From assembly GCF_007827455.1 (NCBI RefSeq), contig NZ_VISM01000001.1, positions 1,155,501-1,219,500 on the forward strand: DNA of 64,000 nucleotides, in the 5' to 3' direction. Source of the DNA: Lutibacter sp. Hel_I_33_5 (lineage in GTDB: Bacteria; Bacteroidota; Bacteroidia; Flavobacteriales; Flavobacteriaceae). The notes under the pieces were generated by a model. The model worked only from the letters and a program-made list of their open reading frames with translations. It was not told the origin of the DNA and searched no databases. Position 1 is the first letter of the stretch; each line of letters starts with the position of its first letter. Positions 37,588 through 45,763 of the stretch are shown piece after piece. A program made the translations under genes and the position numbers.

Positions 37588-38205
37588 CTAAGCCTTCAAA
37601 CTATTTTCAAAAGGAATTCTATTAACGATTGATCTACCTAAAGTAACTTCATCAGCATATTCTAATTCATCACCCACAGAAATTCCACGGGCAATAGTTG
37701 ATGTAGTAATATCAAATTGCTCTATTTGTTTATAGATATAAAAGTTGGTAGTATCACCCTCCATTGTTGAACTTAAAGCAAAAATGAGTTCTTTAATTTC
37801 TCCGTTTGAAACTTTATTTACTAAAGACTCTATTTCTAAATTTTGTGGACCAATTCCTTCGATTGGTGAAATTTTACCTCCTAAAACATGGTACAATCCT
37901 TTAAATTGTAGCGTACTTTCAATAGCCATTACATCACGGATATCCTCCACTACACAAACAATTTCTGGGTTTCTTTTCGGGCTATTACAAATATCACACA
38001 GAACAGTATCAGAAATATTATGACATTTCTCACATGACTTTACATCATTTCTTAAATGCAACAATGCTTCCGATAAATAACCTGTATTTTCTTTCGGTTG
38101 TTTTAGCAAATGCAGCACTAAACGCAGGGCAGTTCGTTTTCCAATTCCAGGTAAACGAGACACTTCATTTACTGCGTTTTCTAATAATCTAGATGAGAAA
38201 TCCAT
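37588..38205 (-). CDS. recR: Recombination mediator protein RecR
   Basis: 205 residues. It has the N-terminal helix-hairpin-helix ([17 protein letters not shown]), the four-cysteine zinc finger ([16 protein letters not shown]) and the Toprim segment ([15 protein letters not shown] ... YHVLGG). RecR with RecO helps load RecA on gapped DNA. A single gene, convergent with the MFS gene and divergent from the symporter gene. Confidence 0.97.
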   Translation of the reverse strand: MDFSSRLLENAVNEVSRLPGIGKRTALRLVLHLLKQPKENTGYLSEALLHLRNDVKSCEKCHNISDTVLCDICNSPKRNPEIVCVVEDIRDVMAIESTLQFKGLYHVLGGKISPIEGIGPQNLEIESLVNKVSNGEIKELIFALSSTMEGDTTNFYIYKQIEQFDITTSTIARGISVGDELEYADEVTLGRSIVNRIPFENSLKA

Positions 38206-38213
38206 GAATGTAA

Positions 38214-38302
38214 AATTACTAATTATGAATTACGATTTATTAATTTTCAATTAAAATTTTAAAAAACTTATATTCGTAATTCATAATTCCAAATTAGTAA
38301 TT
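38214..38302. repeat. Interrupted inverted repeat between recR and the symporter
   Basis: A left arm at 38214-38235 (AATTACTAATTATGAATTACGA) is not listed in full here beyond its key features: it pairs with 38274-38302, which carries an extra seven bases. Loop about 38 bases, very AT-rich. It fills nearly the whole intergenic space. Confidence 0.65.
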
Positions 38303-38307
38303 CACCC

Positions 38308-39741
38308 ATGCAACCACTTCATGTTTTATTTTTAATCATTGGCTATTTCGCAGTGTTGATATTCATTTCTTACATCACTGGAAAATCTGCTAATAACGAA
38401 ACTTTCTTTAAAGCAAACAACTCGTCGCCTTGGTATTTAGTGGCTTTCGGAATGATTGGCGCATCACTTTCTGGTGTCACATTTATTTCTGTTCCTGGTT
38501 GGGTAGAAGCACAAAGTATGAGTTATATGCAAATGGTTTTGGGGTATATTGTTGGATATGCAATTATCGGCTTGGTGCTACTCCCACTCTATTACAGATT
38601 GAATTTAACTTCTATTTACACCTATTTACAAGACCGTTTTGGAAATTATTCTTATAAAACTGGCGCCTCATTTTTCTTATTATCAAGAACAATTGGTGCT
38701 GCTTTTCGATTATTTTTAGTCGCAAACGTCTTACAATTATTATTGTTTGACGCGTATGGAATTCCGTTTTGGGCAACCGTTACGATTACTATTTTACTGA
38801 TTTGGCTATATACTTTTAAAGGAGGAATAAAAACGATTGTTTGGACAGACACCTTACAAACCTTATTTATGTTAATCGCCGTAGGAGTTTGTATTTATAC
38901 TATTTCTGGCGAATTACAAATCAGTAATTTATTTTCTTATGTAGCCGATAGCGAATTATCTAAAACCTTCTTTTTTGATGACTGGAAAACTGGAAATTAC
39001 TTTTGGAAACGATTTTTTGCTGGTGCTTTTATAGCAGTAGTTATGACAGGCTTAGATCAAGATATGATGCAAAAAAACTTGACATGCAGAAATTTAAAAG
39101 ATGCGCAAAAAAACATGTTTTGGTTTACTATCGTTTTGGTAGTTGTTAACTTTTTCTTCTTAGCACTAGGTATTTTATTAACCGATTACGCTCAAAAAAA
39201 CGGAATCGATGCTCATAAAGATTTATTATTTCCAACCATTGCTGGTAAAGGGTATTTAGGATTATCTGCTGCTTTATTCTTTTTATTAGGATTGATTGCT
39301 GCTGCGTATTCTAGTGCAGATTCTGCTTTAACGTCTCTTACCACTTCTTTTAGTATTGATATTTTAGAAATTGATAAAAAAGAAGACAAAGCACAACAAG
39401 AAAAGTCAAGAAAAAAGATTCATGTATTATTTTCTTTTGTTTTAATAGCTACTATTTTAATATTTAAATACTTTATTGCTGATGAAAGTGTGATAGCAAA
39501 AATCTTCACATTTGCAGGATACACTTATGGTCCTTTATTAGGCTTATATGCTTTTGGATTGTTTACAAAACTAAACGTAAAAGACAAACTGGTTCCTTTA
39601 ATATGTATCCTTTCTCCTTTTATTTCATTCGGAATAAATGAATTCACTAAAGCATCTTTTGGGTTTGATTTTGAATTTTTCATTCTAGTATTGAATGGCT
39701 TACTTACTTTTATTGGATTATATTTGATTAAAAAGAAATAA
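38308..39741 (+). CDS. Sodium:solute symporter family protein
   Basis: 477 residues with about thirteen membrane segments. The SSS family shows in SSPWYLVAFGMIGASLSGVTFISVPGWVEAQSMSYMQMVLGYIVGY, the KGGIKTIVWTDTLQTLFML segment and MTGLDQDMMQKNLTCRNLKDAQKNM, followed by the sodium-site-like AAAYSSADSALTSLTTSF. It takes up a small solute with sodium; the substrate is not predictable (sugars, amino acids and anions are all possible). It appears to be a single gene. Confidence 0.92.
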   Translation: MQPLHVLFLIIGYFAVLIFISYITGKSANNETFFKANNSSPWYLVAFGMIGASLSGVTFISVPGWVEAQSMSYMQMVLGYIVGYAIIGLVLLPLYYRLNLTSIYTYLQDRFGNYSYKTGASFFLLSRTIGAAFRLFLVANVLQLLLFDAYGIPFWATVTITILLIWLYTFKGGIKTIVWTDTLQTLFMLIAVGVCIYTISGELQISNLFSYVADSELSKTFFFDDWKTGNYFWKRFFAGAFIAVVMTGLDQDMMQKNLTCRNLKDAQKNMFWFTIVLVVVNFFFLALGILLTDYAQKNGIDAHKDLLFPTIAGKGYLGLSAALFFLLGLIAAAYSSADSALTSLTTSFSIDILEIDKKEDKAQQEKSRKKIHVLFSFVLIATILIFKYFIADESVIAKIFTFAGYTYGPLLGLYAFGLFTKLNVKDKLVPLICILSPFISFGINEFTKASFGFDFEFFILVLNGLLTFIGLYLIKKK

Positions 39742-39803
39742 TAGATAAACTTAATCTTGGCATAAAACTTCAATAATAAAGTTATGTGATAGCTTTAAAA
39801 AAA

Positions 39804-39819
39804 TGGCATAATTCTTGCA
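39804..39819 (+). promoter_or_regulatory. Sigma-54 type (-24/-12) promoter
   Basis: TGGCATAATTCTTGCA is a full match to the sigma-54 consensus TGGCAYRNNNNTTGCW. It lies 35 bases before the ATG at 39855, giving a leader of about 25 bases. A weaker TGGCATAAAACTTCA lies upstream at about 39759. No Bacteroidota -7 box is evident here. Confidence 0.65.
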
Positions 39820-39854
39820 GATATTTTAAGAAATAATTAACAAAAGCAAAAACT

Positions 39855-40517
39855 ATGAAAAGAAATGTCACTTACCTTGTTATTTTATCAATCATGATTT
39901 CTTCATGTTCTGCTAAAAAAGAAATTGCTCAAAATTTTAATGAAAATTTTCACATAAGTCAATTTATTTCTAAAATTGATGGAGAAAAACAAATACTAAA
40001 TGAATTAGTTTTTGGAACAAATTACATTAAAAAACCTACAGATATACAAAAAGCACTCTATGATAAATTCGGCAAATGGAATACCAAAACTTATATAAAA
40101 AACACTAATGAACCAATATTAATTTGGGAAAACATCTCTTTATTTGACCATCTAGATAGTAAATTTACTATAGCATCTTATGGAGGAATAAGTTTAAATA
40201 AAAAAGTGGCTTCAGTTATCATTTTAAATAAAAACAGAGCAGATATCTTATCTGAAAAATCACCGATTAGAAACCAAGTAGCTTATGAGTTTTCTAAGCT
40301 GCTAAGAAATAAAAAATCGAGTAATGAATTTTTAAATATTTACTTAAGTGAGTTTCACCCTAATATAAAAGATAAATCAATCTATGTTTACGGAACTAAT
40401 TATAAGAGATTTGATTATATAAACGCTAGAAAAGGAAATTTTGACTTACCTGCTAAAACTATAGTTTACACATATGACAACTACGGATTTAACATTAATG
40501 AAAATACAAACTATTAA
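39855..40517 (+). CDS. Small lipoprotein, first of a tandem paralogue pair
   Basis: 220 residues, family not recognised. A lipoprotein signal ends at Cys18 (ISSCSAKKEIAQ). Up to about residue 174 it aligns without gaps to the next gene at roughly four in five identical residues. After that the C-terminal ~45 residues are unrelated (NYKRFDYINARKGNFDLPAK). The conserved part contains GKWNTKTYIKNTNEPILIWENISLFDH, and a mixed alpha/beta domain is likely. It is the first gene after the sigma-54 promoter. Confidence 0.75.
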   Translation: MKRNVTYLVILSIMISSCSAKKEIAQNFNENFHISQFISKIDGEKQILNELVFGTNYIKKPTDIQKALYDKFGKWNTKTYIKNTNEPILIWENISLFDHLDSKFTIASYGGISLNKKVASVIILNKNRADILSEKSPIRNQVAYEFSKLLRNKKSSNEFLNIYLSEFHPNIKDKSIYVYGTNYKRFDYINARKGNFDLPAKTIVYTYDNYGFNINENTNY

Positions 40518-40535
40518 TAATTTTAATTAATCATT

Positions 40536-41243
40536 ATGAAAAAAAAGATCTCTTACCTTGTTATTTTATCAATCATGATTTCTTCATGTTCTGCTAAAAA
40601 AGAAATTGCACAAAATGTAAACGAAAACTTCTATATAAATCAGTTTACATCTAAAACTGAAGGAGGAAAACAAATACTAAATGAATTAGTTTTCGGAACA
40701 AATTACATCAAAGAACCTACTGATATACAAAAAGTACTTTATGATAAGTTTGGTAAATGGAATACCAAAACTTATATAAAAAACACTAATGAACCAATAT
40801 TAATTTGGGAAAACATCTCTTTATTTGACCATATAGATAGTAAATTTACAATAGCATCTTTTGGAGGAATGAGTTTAAATAAAAAAATTGCTTCTGTAAT
40901 TGTTTTAAATAAAAATGGAGCAGATATCTTATCAGAAAAATCTCCAATTAAAAACCATATTGCGTATGAATTTTCAAAGTTACTTAGAAATAAAAAAACT
41001 TCTAATAAGTTTATTAAAGAATATATAAATGAATTCCACCCATATTTAAAAGACAAAAGTAAATATGCAGGTGGATTGCTTAAAATGTATGTTCATCCTA
41101 ATGGTAATAAAATTTCAACAATTTCTGACAACTATCTTCAAGTAAATTATTCTACATGGCCACAAATAACTTACAACAAAGGAGGTAAGGCAACTGTACA
41201 TTCCTTACTAGCAGGAAATTTAGGTGGTTTTTTGGGGAATTAA
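40536..41243 (+). CDS. Small lipoprotein, second of a tandem paralogue pair
   Basis: 235 residues with the same lipobox as its neighbour. DNA is identical to the first copy over 58 bases (40552-40609) in the signal peptide and 78 bases (40755-40832) in the middle, including silent sites. Its C-terminal ~60 residues differ completely and end Gly-rich (TVHSLLAGNLGGFLGN). Eighteen bases separate it from copy one. The function is unknown; duplication with a swapped tail suggests a common anchoring part and a variable effector or binding part. Confidence 0.75.
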   Translation: MKKKISYLVILSIMISSCSAKKEIAQNVNENFYINQFTSKTEGGKQILNELVFGTNYIKEPTDIQKVLYDKFGKWNTKTYIKNTNEPILIWENISLFDHIDSKFTIASFGGMSLNKKIASVIVLNKNGADILSEKSPIKNHIAYEFSKLLRNKKTSNKFIKEYINEFHPYLKDKSKYAGGLLKMYVHPNGNKISTISDNYLQVNYSTWPQITYNKGGKATVHSLLAGNLGGFLGN

Positions 41244-41289
41244 TTAAACTTTATACATTTCTATTTAACAGACAAGTATATAAATCAGT

Positions 41290-41715
41290 ATGAAAAAAAG
41301 AATTATTTTAATACTACTACTTACATCAACCACTACGTTTAGCCAATTAAAAATTACAGGGTATTTTGATGCCAAAATTGGATTAAATTATGCTTTTACA
41401 GATAATTTTCAAGTTGAACTAAGTGCTAACGATAATTTAAACAGTGAATTTGGTGTAAATTTAAGCATACTCTATAAAATCATCAACAAAGAAGATTATA
41501 ATCTTAATTTTGGAGCTGGAATAACAACGTTTCCGTTTCATTCGAAATTCCTTCCTTTTTACGAGAGTGCTTTTTTACCTTTACAAATAGAAATCACACC
41601 TTTTAAAGAATTACGAAATTTTGGATTAGTTGTAGAAACTGCCTATCATTTTTCTGAACTAAATGGTAAATCTGGAATTCGTAATTCAGTTGGTATTCGA
41701 TATATTTTTGATTAA
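41290..41715 (+). CDS. Small secreted beta-rich protein, possibly outer membrane
   Basis: 141 residues, not recognised. The signal peptide ends TTFSQ at about residue 19. The remainder alternates hydrophobic and polar residues (ITGYFDAKIGLNYAFTDNFQVELSAND ... GVNLSILYKI ... LNFGAGITTFPF) and ends in an aromatic strand (SVGIRYIFD), like a small outer membrane barrel. It is 46 bases after the second lipoprotein and may share its transcript. Confidence 0.7.
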   Translation: MKKRIILILLLTSTTTFSQLKITGYFDAKIGLNYAFTDNFQVELSANDNLNSEFGVNLSILYKIINKEDYNLNFGAGITTFPFHSKFLPFYESAFLPLQIEITPFKELRNFGLVVETAYHFSELNGKSGIRNSVGIRYIFD

Positions 41716-41735
41716 ATTTATCGGAAATCTAAATC

Positions 41736-42272
41736 ATGTACAAAAAATCATTTATTATAATCGCTTGCTGTGTTTTATTTTCTTGCGGAAGCGGACGAAG
41801 TTTTCAATCTTTTTTTAATCAACATAAAAATGATATTGGCGTAACCGCTTTTCAGGTTCCAAATTTTATGCGCGCCTTAGTGAGAACTATCTCTCCAGAA
41901 ATTAATACGCTTTTTGGAAATGTAAGAGATTTTAAATTCATCACTTTTAATGATATTTCAAAAATGAAACAAACTGAATTAATTACAGAAATAAATGCAG
42001 TTACAGCAAATAAATTTACTGATGTCTTAAGAAAAAATACCTTAGAAAAAACCAAAATAGTTTCTGTAAAAGAAGATGGTGATGTTGTAACCCAAGCCAT
42101 CATTTTTAATTCAACCTTAGAAAAAACGACTGCTTTCTATTTAAAAGGAAGGTTTGACCCTAATCGTATTAAATCATTATCAGAAACCAATCAATTTGAA
42201 AATTTATCAAATAAGCTCATTCAGAATTATCAATCTACACCTTTAATACCTGGATTTAATCCAAATAATTAA
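41736..42272 (+). CDS. Lipoprotein, DUF4252-like
   Basis: 178 residues with lipobox LFSCGSG at about Cys17. The body (FFNQHKNDIGVTAFQVPNFMRALVRTISPEINTLFGNVRDFKFITFNDIS) resembles DUF4252 proteins, which are short Bacteroidota lipoproteins of unknown role. The match is from memory of the family pattern, so it is tentative. It lies 20 bases after the small secreted protein and two bases before the DUF1684 gene. Confidence 0.7.
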   Translation: MYKKSFIIIACCVLFSCGSGRSFQSFFNQHKNDIGVTAFQVPNFMRALVRTISPEINTLFGNVRDFKFITFNDISKMKQTELITEINAVTANKFTDVLRKNTLEKTKIVSVKEDGDVVTQAIIFNSTLEKTTAFYLKGRFDPNRIKSLSETNQFENLSNKLIQNYQSTPLIPGFNPNN

Positions 42273-42274
42273 TC

Positions 42275-42889
42275 ATGAAAAAGATATATTTATTATGCTT
42301 CTTAACTGTATGCATTTCTTGTAATTCTCAAGACAAAAGAGCTTTGGTCGGAGAAACCGAATATCAACAGAAAGAAAATAGTAGGTTTAAAGATGCTTCG
42401 AAATCACCTTTAGATAAGAAAGATTTAAAAAACTTTAAAGGTTTAGAATTCTTTCCAATAGATTCAACCTTTATTGTAAATGCTACCTTTACTAAAATTG
42501 TTGATGCTCCTATTTTTGAAATGGCTACTACTACTGATAGAAAACCATTATATAAAAAATATGGGGTATTAAATTTTATAATTAATGGAAAAGAATTACA
42601 ACTTACCATTTATCAAAGTCAAAGTAATTTAGCCAGTGAAGAATATGAAGATTATTTGTTTTTACCTTTTACGGATGACACTTCAGGAGAAGATTCTTAT
42701 GGTGGTGGACGTTATATGGATGTAATGATTTCTGATATTAATAAAGACGGTACTGTTGCCTTAAACTTTAACAACACATACAATCCTTATTGTGCTTATA
42801 GCGATCGTTACTCTTGTCCGTTAACGCCAAGAAAAAATCATTTAGACATTGAGATTAACGCAGGAATTAAGGTTTTTAAGAAGCATTAA
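42275..42889 (+). CDS. DUF1684 lipoprotein
   Basis: 204 residues with lipobox CISCNSQ (about Cys16). The DUF1684 features are LKNFKGLEFFPIDSTFIVNATFTK, YGVLNFIINGKELQLTIYQSQ, YLFLPFTDDTSGEDSYGGGRYMDV and the C-terminal NFNNTYNPYCAYSDRYSCPLTPRKNHLDIEINAG motif. The domain is common but uncharacterised; the conserved Cys-Ala-Tyr-Ser and Cys-Pro positions suggest a functional site. The last gene of the five-gene envelope set. Its 3' end overlaps the convergent crotonase gene by 14 bases. Confidence 0.87.
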   Translation: MKKIYLLCFLTVCISCNSQDKRALVGETEYQQKENSRFKDASKSPLDKKDLKNFKGLEFFPIDSTFIVNATFTKIVDAPIFEMATTTDRKPLYKKYGVLNFIINGKELQLTIYQSQSNLASEEYEDYLFLPFTDDTSGEDSYGGGRYMDVMISDINKDGTVALNFNNTYNPYCAYSDRYSCPLTPRKNHLDIEINAGIKVFKKH

Positions 42890-43580
42890 TAGAAATATTA
42901 CCAGCGCTATCTAATTCAATTGCTTTTTCTAAAGCATCTAAATGTGGTTTTCTAACTTTTAATTTTGTTTCTGCATGTGCTTTTCTGTTTAACTTAGCAG
43001 ACATTTCTGCTACTTTAATTGCAGTGGGTAACAAATGGTTTTCTGGTACAATAATATCAAAGAAACCTGCTTTTATCGCATCCTTAGGGTTAAAGATTTC
43101 AGCATTATTCACACACCTGTTTAAATACACTTCTGATAATCGAGATTTAGCAATAGCAATTCCAGCATGATGCATCGTCATTCCAATCATCACTTCATTT
43201 AAACCGATTTTAAACTCACCTTCTACCCCTATTCTATAATCTGAAGACAGTAATAAAAAAGCACCTTTAGCAATTGCATGACCAGAGCATGCTATGATAA
43301 TTGGTTTTGGAAAAGACAACATTCTCAATGAAAGTAGAGAACCTTTTGTGACTAATTCTTTTGCAGATTCAGGCGATTTTGTCATCACTTTCAAATCAAA
43401 TCCAGCAGAAAAAATCCTAGGTTGCCCAGTTAAAATCACAACTTTATTATCTTCTTCAGCTTTGTCAAAACTAGTATTTAATCCCTCAATAACTTCATGA
43501 GAAATAGCGTTTGCTTTTCCGTTATTAATGGTAATTATTGCATAATTTTCTTCTGACTGATATTTTACTGCTTCGTTCAT
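42876..43580 (-). CDS. Enoyl-CoA hydratase/isomerase family protein
   Basis: 234 residues, a short crotonase. The fold motifs are AIITINNGKANAIS, the oxyanion-hole segment PRIFSAGFDLKVM, and CSGHAIAKGAFLLLSSDYRIG. The catalytic glutamates of classic enoyl-CoA hydratase are not clearly placed, so isomerase, hydrolase or other acyl-CoA chemistry is possible. It is followed (in its own direction) by the convergent DUF1684 gene and preceded by crcB across a 69-base gap. Confidence 0.88.
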   Translation of the reverse strand: MNEAVKYQSEENYAIITINNGKANAISHEVIEGLNTSFDKAEEDNKVVILTGQPRIFSAGFDLKVMTKSPESAKELVTKGSLLSLRMLSFPKPIIIACSGHAIAKGAFLLLSSDYRIGVEGEFKIGLNEVMIGMTMHHAGIAIAKSRLSEVYLNRCVNNAEIFNPKDAIKAGFFDIIVPENHLLPTAIKVAEMSAKLNRKAHAETKLKVRKPHLDALEKAIELDSAGNISINAS

Positions 43581-43628
43581 TATGTTATCTTAATTATGTG
43601 TTCTCTATAAAAATTTATTCATCCTTCA

Positions 43629-43646
43629 TAAATTCACTCGAAATGA
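43629..43646. repeat. Fragment of a dispersed palindromic repeat
   Basis: TTCACTCGAAATGACGTT resembles one end of the GTCATTTCGAGTG-type flavobacterial intergenic repeat. Only one arm is recognisable here. Confidence 0.35.
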
Positions 43647-43649
43647 CGT

Positions 43650-44021
43650 TTATATAAATTTAACCAAATACATTCCTGTAAAAACTGCTAAAAATCCTAC
43701 TGCAAAACTTGCAATGGTATAGATTGCAAATGTTGCGAAATCTCCTGTCTTTAATAACTGATGATTCTCATAAGCAAAGGTTGAAAATGTAGTAAAACCT
43801 CCACAAAAACCTGTTGCTAGCAGCAAGGTTGATCCTTGAGAAAGTGTTTCATTTTTTGCTGCCATTCCTAAGATAATCCCTATTAATAAACTTCCTAGAA
43901 TATTTACTGTAAATGTTCCGTAAGGAAAACCTCCATTAGCATTGGTTAACCATTTTCCGACTAGAAAACGAAGTGCACTTCCAAATCCACCTCCAACAAA
44001 AACTAATAATAGTTGTTTCAT
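43650..44021 (-). CDS. crcB: Fluoride efflux channel CrcB/Fluc
   Basis: 123 residues and four membrane segments. Family motifs are GGGFGSALRFLVGKW at the N-terminus, NILGSLLIGIILG (with the Asn of the pore) and the phenylalanine-rich GFCGGFTTFSTFAYE. It exports fluoride as a dual-topology dimer. It overlaps the preceding DoxX gene by one base (TAATG), so it is part of the DUF1599 operon; no fluoride riboswitch is visible upstream. Confidence 0.95.
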   Translation of the reverse strand: MKQLLLVFVGGGFGSALRFLVGKWLTNANGGFPYGTFTVNILGSLLIGIILGMAAKNETLSQGSTLLLATGFCGGFTTFSTFAYENHQLLKTGDFATFAIYTIASFAVGFLAVFTGMYLVKFI

Positions 44022-44983
44022 TAATACGTTATTTTATCAGCATCAATCCAATTGTATTTTTGTGTAACAGTTCCTTTATTCAAAATCATAATTCCTGGAT
44101 TTCCTCTAATCATTGTTTTTAAAGTGGTTTCATCACAGAAAAGGAATTCAAAAGATAAGTTATGTTTTTCTTGTGCAAGTAACAAATCGTCCGAAAAAGA
44201 AGCGGAAACACCATAAACAGTATATCCTTTCTGTTTGGCTTTATTAGCAACCTCATTGATTTTAGGAAATCCTTCAACATCAGATTTTCCTAGATTATAT
44301 ACAATTATTAACATCACTTTTTCTTTTGCTAATAATTCTGGAGCTAAATCGTTTTGAGAATCTTCTAAAGAAAAATCATGTACAGGCGGAATTTTACCAT
44401 CGTTCTTATACTCCATTCCTTCATTAATATTTTTACCAACAGCATACGCTCTAAAATCTATTATAGGTAGATGAGTTAGTACATGATACGTAATGTATAA
44501 GGAAACAAACAGTGAAAGATACGTTATAATAGTTGCAAAACTCTTTGAGAAAATTGGTTTAATATCTGAAATTCTAAAGGTTAAAAAGACTATTAAAATT
44601 GTTAAAATAACATCTTTATAAAAGGATTCCCAAGGTGATAATTTTATTGCATCACCAAAGCAGCCACAATCTGTAACTTTATTATAATAAGCAGAATACC
44701 AAGTTAGAAATAAGAAAACAATGATTAAAATTAGTAAGCTCCAAACTGTTAATTTGGATCTCCAACCAACCAAAATTGCAAATCCTAACACAATTTCTGC
44801 TACAATTAAAAGAATAGCAAATGGCAAAGCATAGGGTATTAAAAACTCTATATCTAAAACTGTTTCAGAAAAATATTCTTGAAATTTGTATTGAGAACCT
44901 ATAGGATCAACCAATTTTACAAAACCAGAAAAAATGAATAAGCCACCTACTATAATTCTTGCGATTTGAACTAGTATTTTCAT
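44021..44983 (-). CDS. DoxX/MauE-type membrane protein with C-terminal thioredoxin-like domain (BT_3928 family)
   Basis: 320 residues. The first half has four hydrophobic segments in DoxX order (RIIVGGLFIFSGFVKLVDPIGSQYKFQEYF, IVAEIVLGFAILVGW, and YYNKVTDCGCFGDAIKLSPWESFYKDV with a paired cysteine motif). A fifth segment precedes a periplasmic domain of thioredoxin-like character (KVMLIIVYNLGKSDVEGFPKINEVA ... GVSAS ... IMILNKGTVTQKYN) with no CxxC. In Bacteroidota this family is commonly linked to DUF1599 genes. It may handle quinone- or thiol-linked electrons; that is inference. Confidence 0.85.
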   Translation of the reverse strand: MKILVQIARIIVGGLFIFSGFVKLVDPIGSQYKFQEYFSETVLDIEFLIPYALPFAILLIVAEIVLGFAILVGWRSKLTVWSLLILIIVFLFLTWYSAYYNKVTDCGCFGDAIKLSPWESFYKDVILTILIVFLTFRISDIKPIFSKSFATIITYLSLFVSLYITYHVLTHLPIIDFRAYAVGKNINEGMEYKNDGKIPPVHDFSLEDSQNDLAPELLAKEKVMLIIVYNLGKSDVEGFPKINEVANKAKQKGYTVYGVSASFSDDLLLAQEKHNLSFEFLFCDETTLKTMIRGNPGIMILNKGTVTQKYNWIDADKITY

Positions 44984-45141
44984 TTATATTTATTTATTAA
45001 TATTATTAAAATGTCTAAAAAAAGAACAGCTATAGATATCAAAAAAATAGTAATAGCTAAAGAATAATTATCAAAAAATGCAAAGAACACTCCACAAAGT
45101 ATTGCTATAAAACAAATTGCATAAAAAATAATTTTATTCAT
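44980..45141 (-). CDS. 53-residue two-helix membrane protein, tightly coupled in operon
   Basis: The minus strand from 45141 encodes a 53-residue protein beginning MNKIIFYAICFIAILCGVFF and ending in INKYK. It has two hydrophobic stretches (about 4-22 and 28-50) joined by FDNY. Its start is four bases after the DUF1599 stop and its stop overlaps the DoxX start as ATGA. This spacing at both ends, and the two-helix composition, support a real gene although no homologue is recognised. A role as a partner of the DoxX protein is inferred from coupling only. Confidence 0.75.
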   Translation of the reverse strand: MNKIIFYAICFIAILCGVFFAFFDNYSLAITIFLISIAVLFLDILIILINKYK

Positions 45142-45145
45142 TCTG

Positions 45146-45679
45146 TTAATCTAAATGAATCATAGCAAAAACAGCATAATTAATCATATCTTGGTAATTA
45201 GCATCAATTCCTTCAGAAACTATAGTTTTCCCCTTATTATCTTCTATTTGCTTTACACGCAATAGTTTTTGAATAATTAAATCTGTTAAACTAGAAACAC
45301 GCATATCTCTCCATGCTTCACCATAATCATGATTCTTATTTAACATTAATTCTTTGGTAATCTTACTATGCTTGTCGTATAATTTTGTTGCCTCTTCTGT
45401 AGATAAATCAGGGTTTTCTACAACACCTAATTCTAACTGAATTAACGCCATAATAGAATAATTTATAATACCGATAAATTCAGACTTTTCTCCTTCATCA
45501 ACTTTTCTAACTTCATTTTCTTGCAATTGACGGATTCTTTGTGCTTTAATAAATATCTGATCGGTTAAAGATGGTAAGCGTAAAATTCGCCAAGCAGAAC
45601 CATAATCAGACATTTTTTTTATAAATAAACTCCTACATGCTTTTATTACAGCATCGTATTGTTCTTTTGTTTTTTGCAT
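45146..45679 (-). CDS. DUF1599 protein with internal duplication
   Basis: 177 residues. Two similar halves are visible: MSDYGSAWRILRLPSLTDQIFIKAQRIRQLQ ... INYSIMALIQLEL and NHDYGEAWRDMRVSSLTDLIIQKLLRVKQIE ... INYAVFAMIHLD. This is the DUF1599 pattern (nucleotide modification associated domain). The repeated Asp-Tyr-Gly-x-Ala-Trp motif suggests a nucleotide or metal site. The biochemical function in cellular Bacteroidota is not established. First gene of the DUF1599-small protein-DoxX-crcB operon. Confidence 0.88.
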   Translation of the reverse strand: MQKTKEQYDAVIKACRSLFIKKMSDYGSAWRILRLPSLTDQIFIKAQRIRQLQENEVRKVDEGEKSEFIGIINYSIMALIQLELGVVENPDLSTEEATKLYDKHSKITKELMLNKNHDYGEAWRDMRVSSLTDLIIQKLLRVKQIEDNKGKTIVSEGIDANYQDMINYAVFAMIHLD

Positions 45680-45763
45680 TTTTTAGTAAAAAGTATTTGT
45701 GTAAAAATAGTAAAACTTCAACGCATTTCATTTATTTTTACTGTGAATTTATCAATCCTTCTA

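Noticed and set aside
43590..43650. Fluoride riboswitch near crcB
   Set aside because: This gap is downstream of crcB on the minus strand, and crcB itself overlaps the preceding gene, leaving no leader for a riboswitch.
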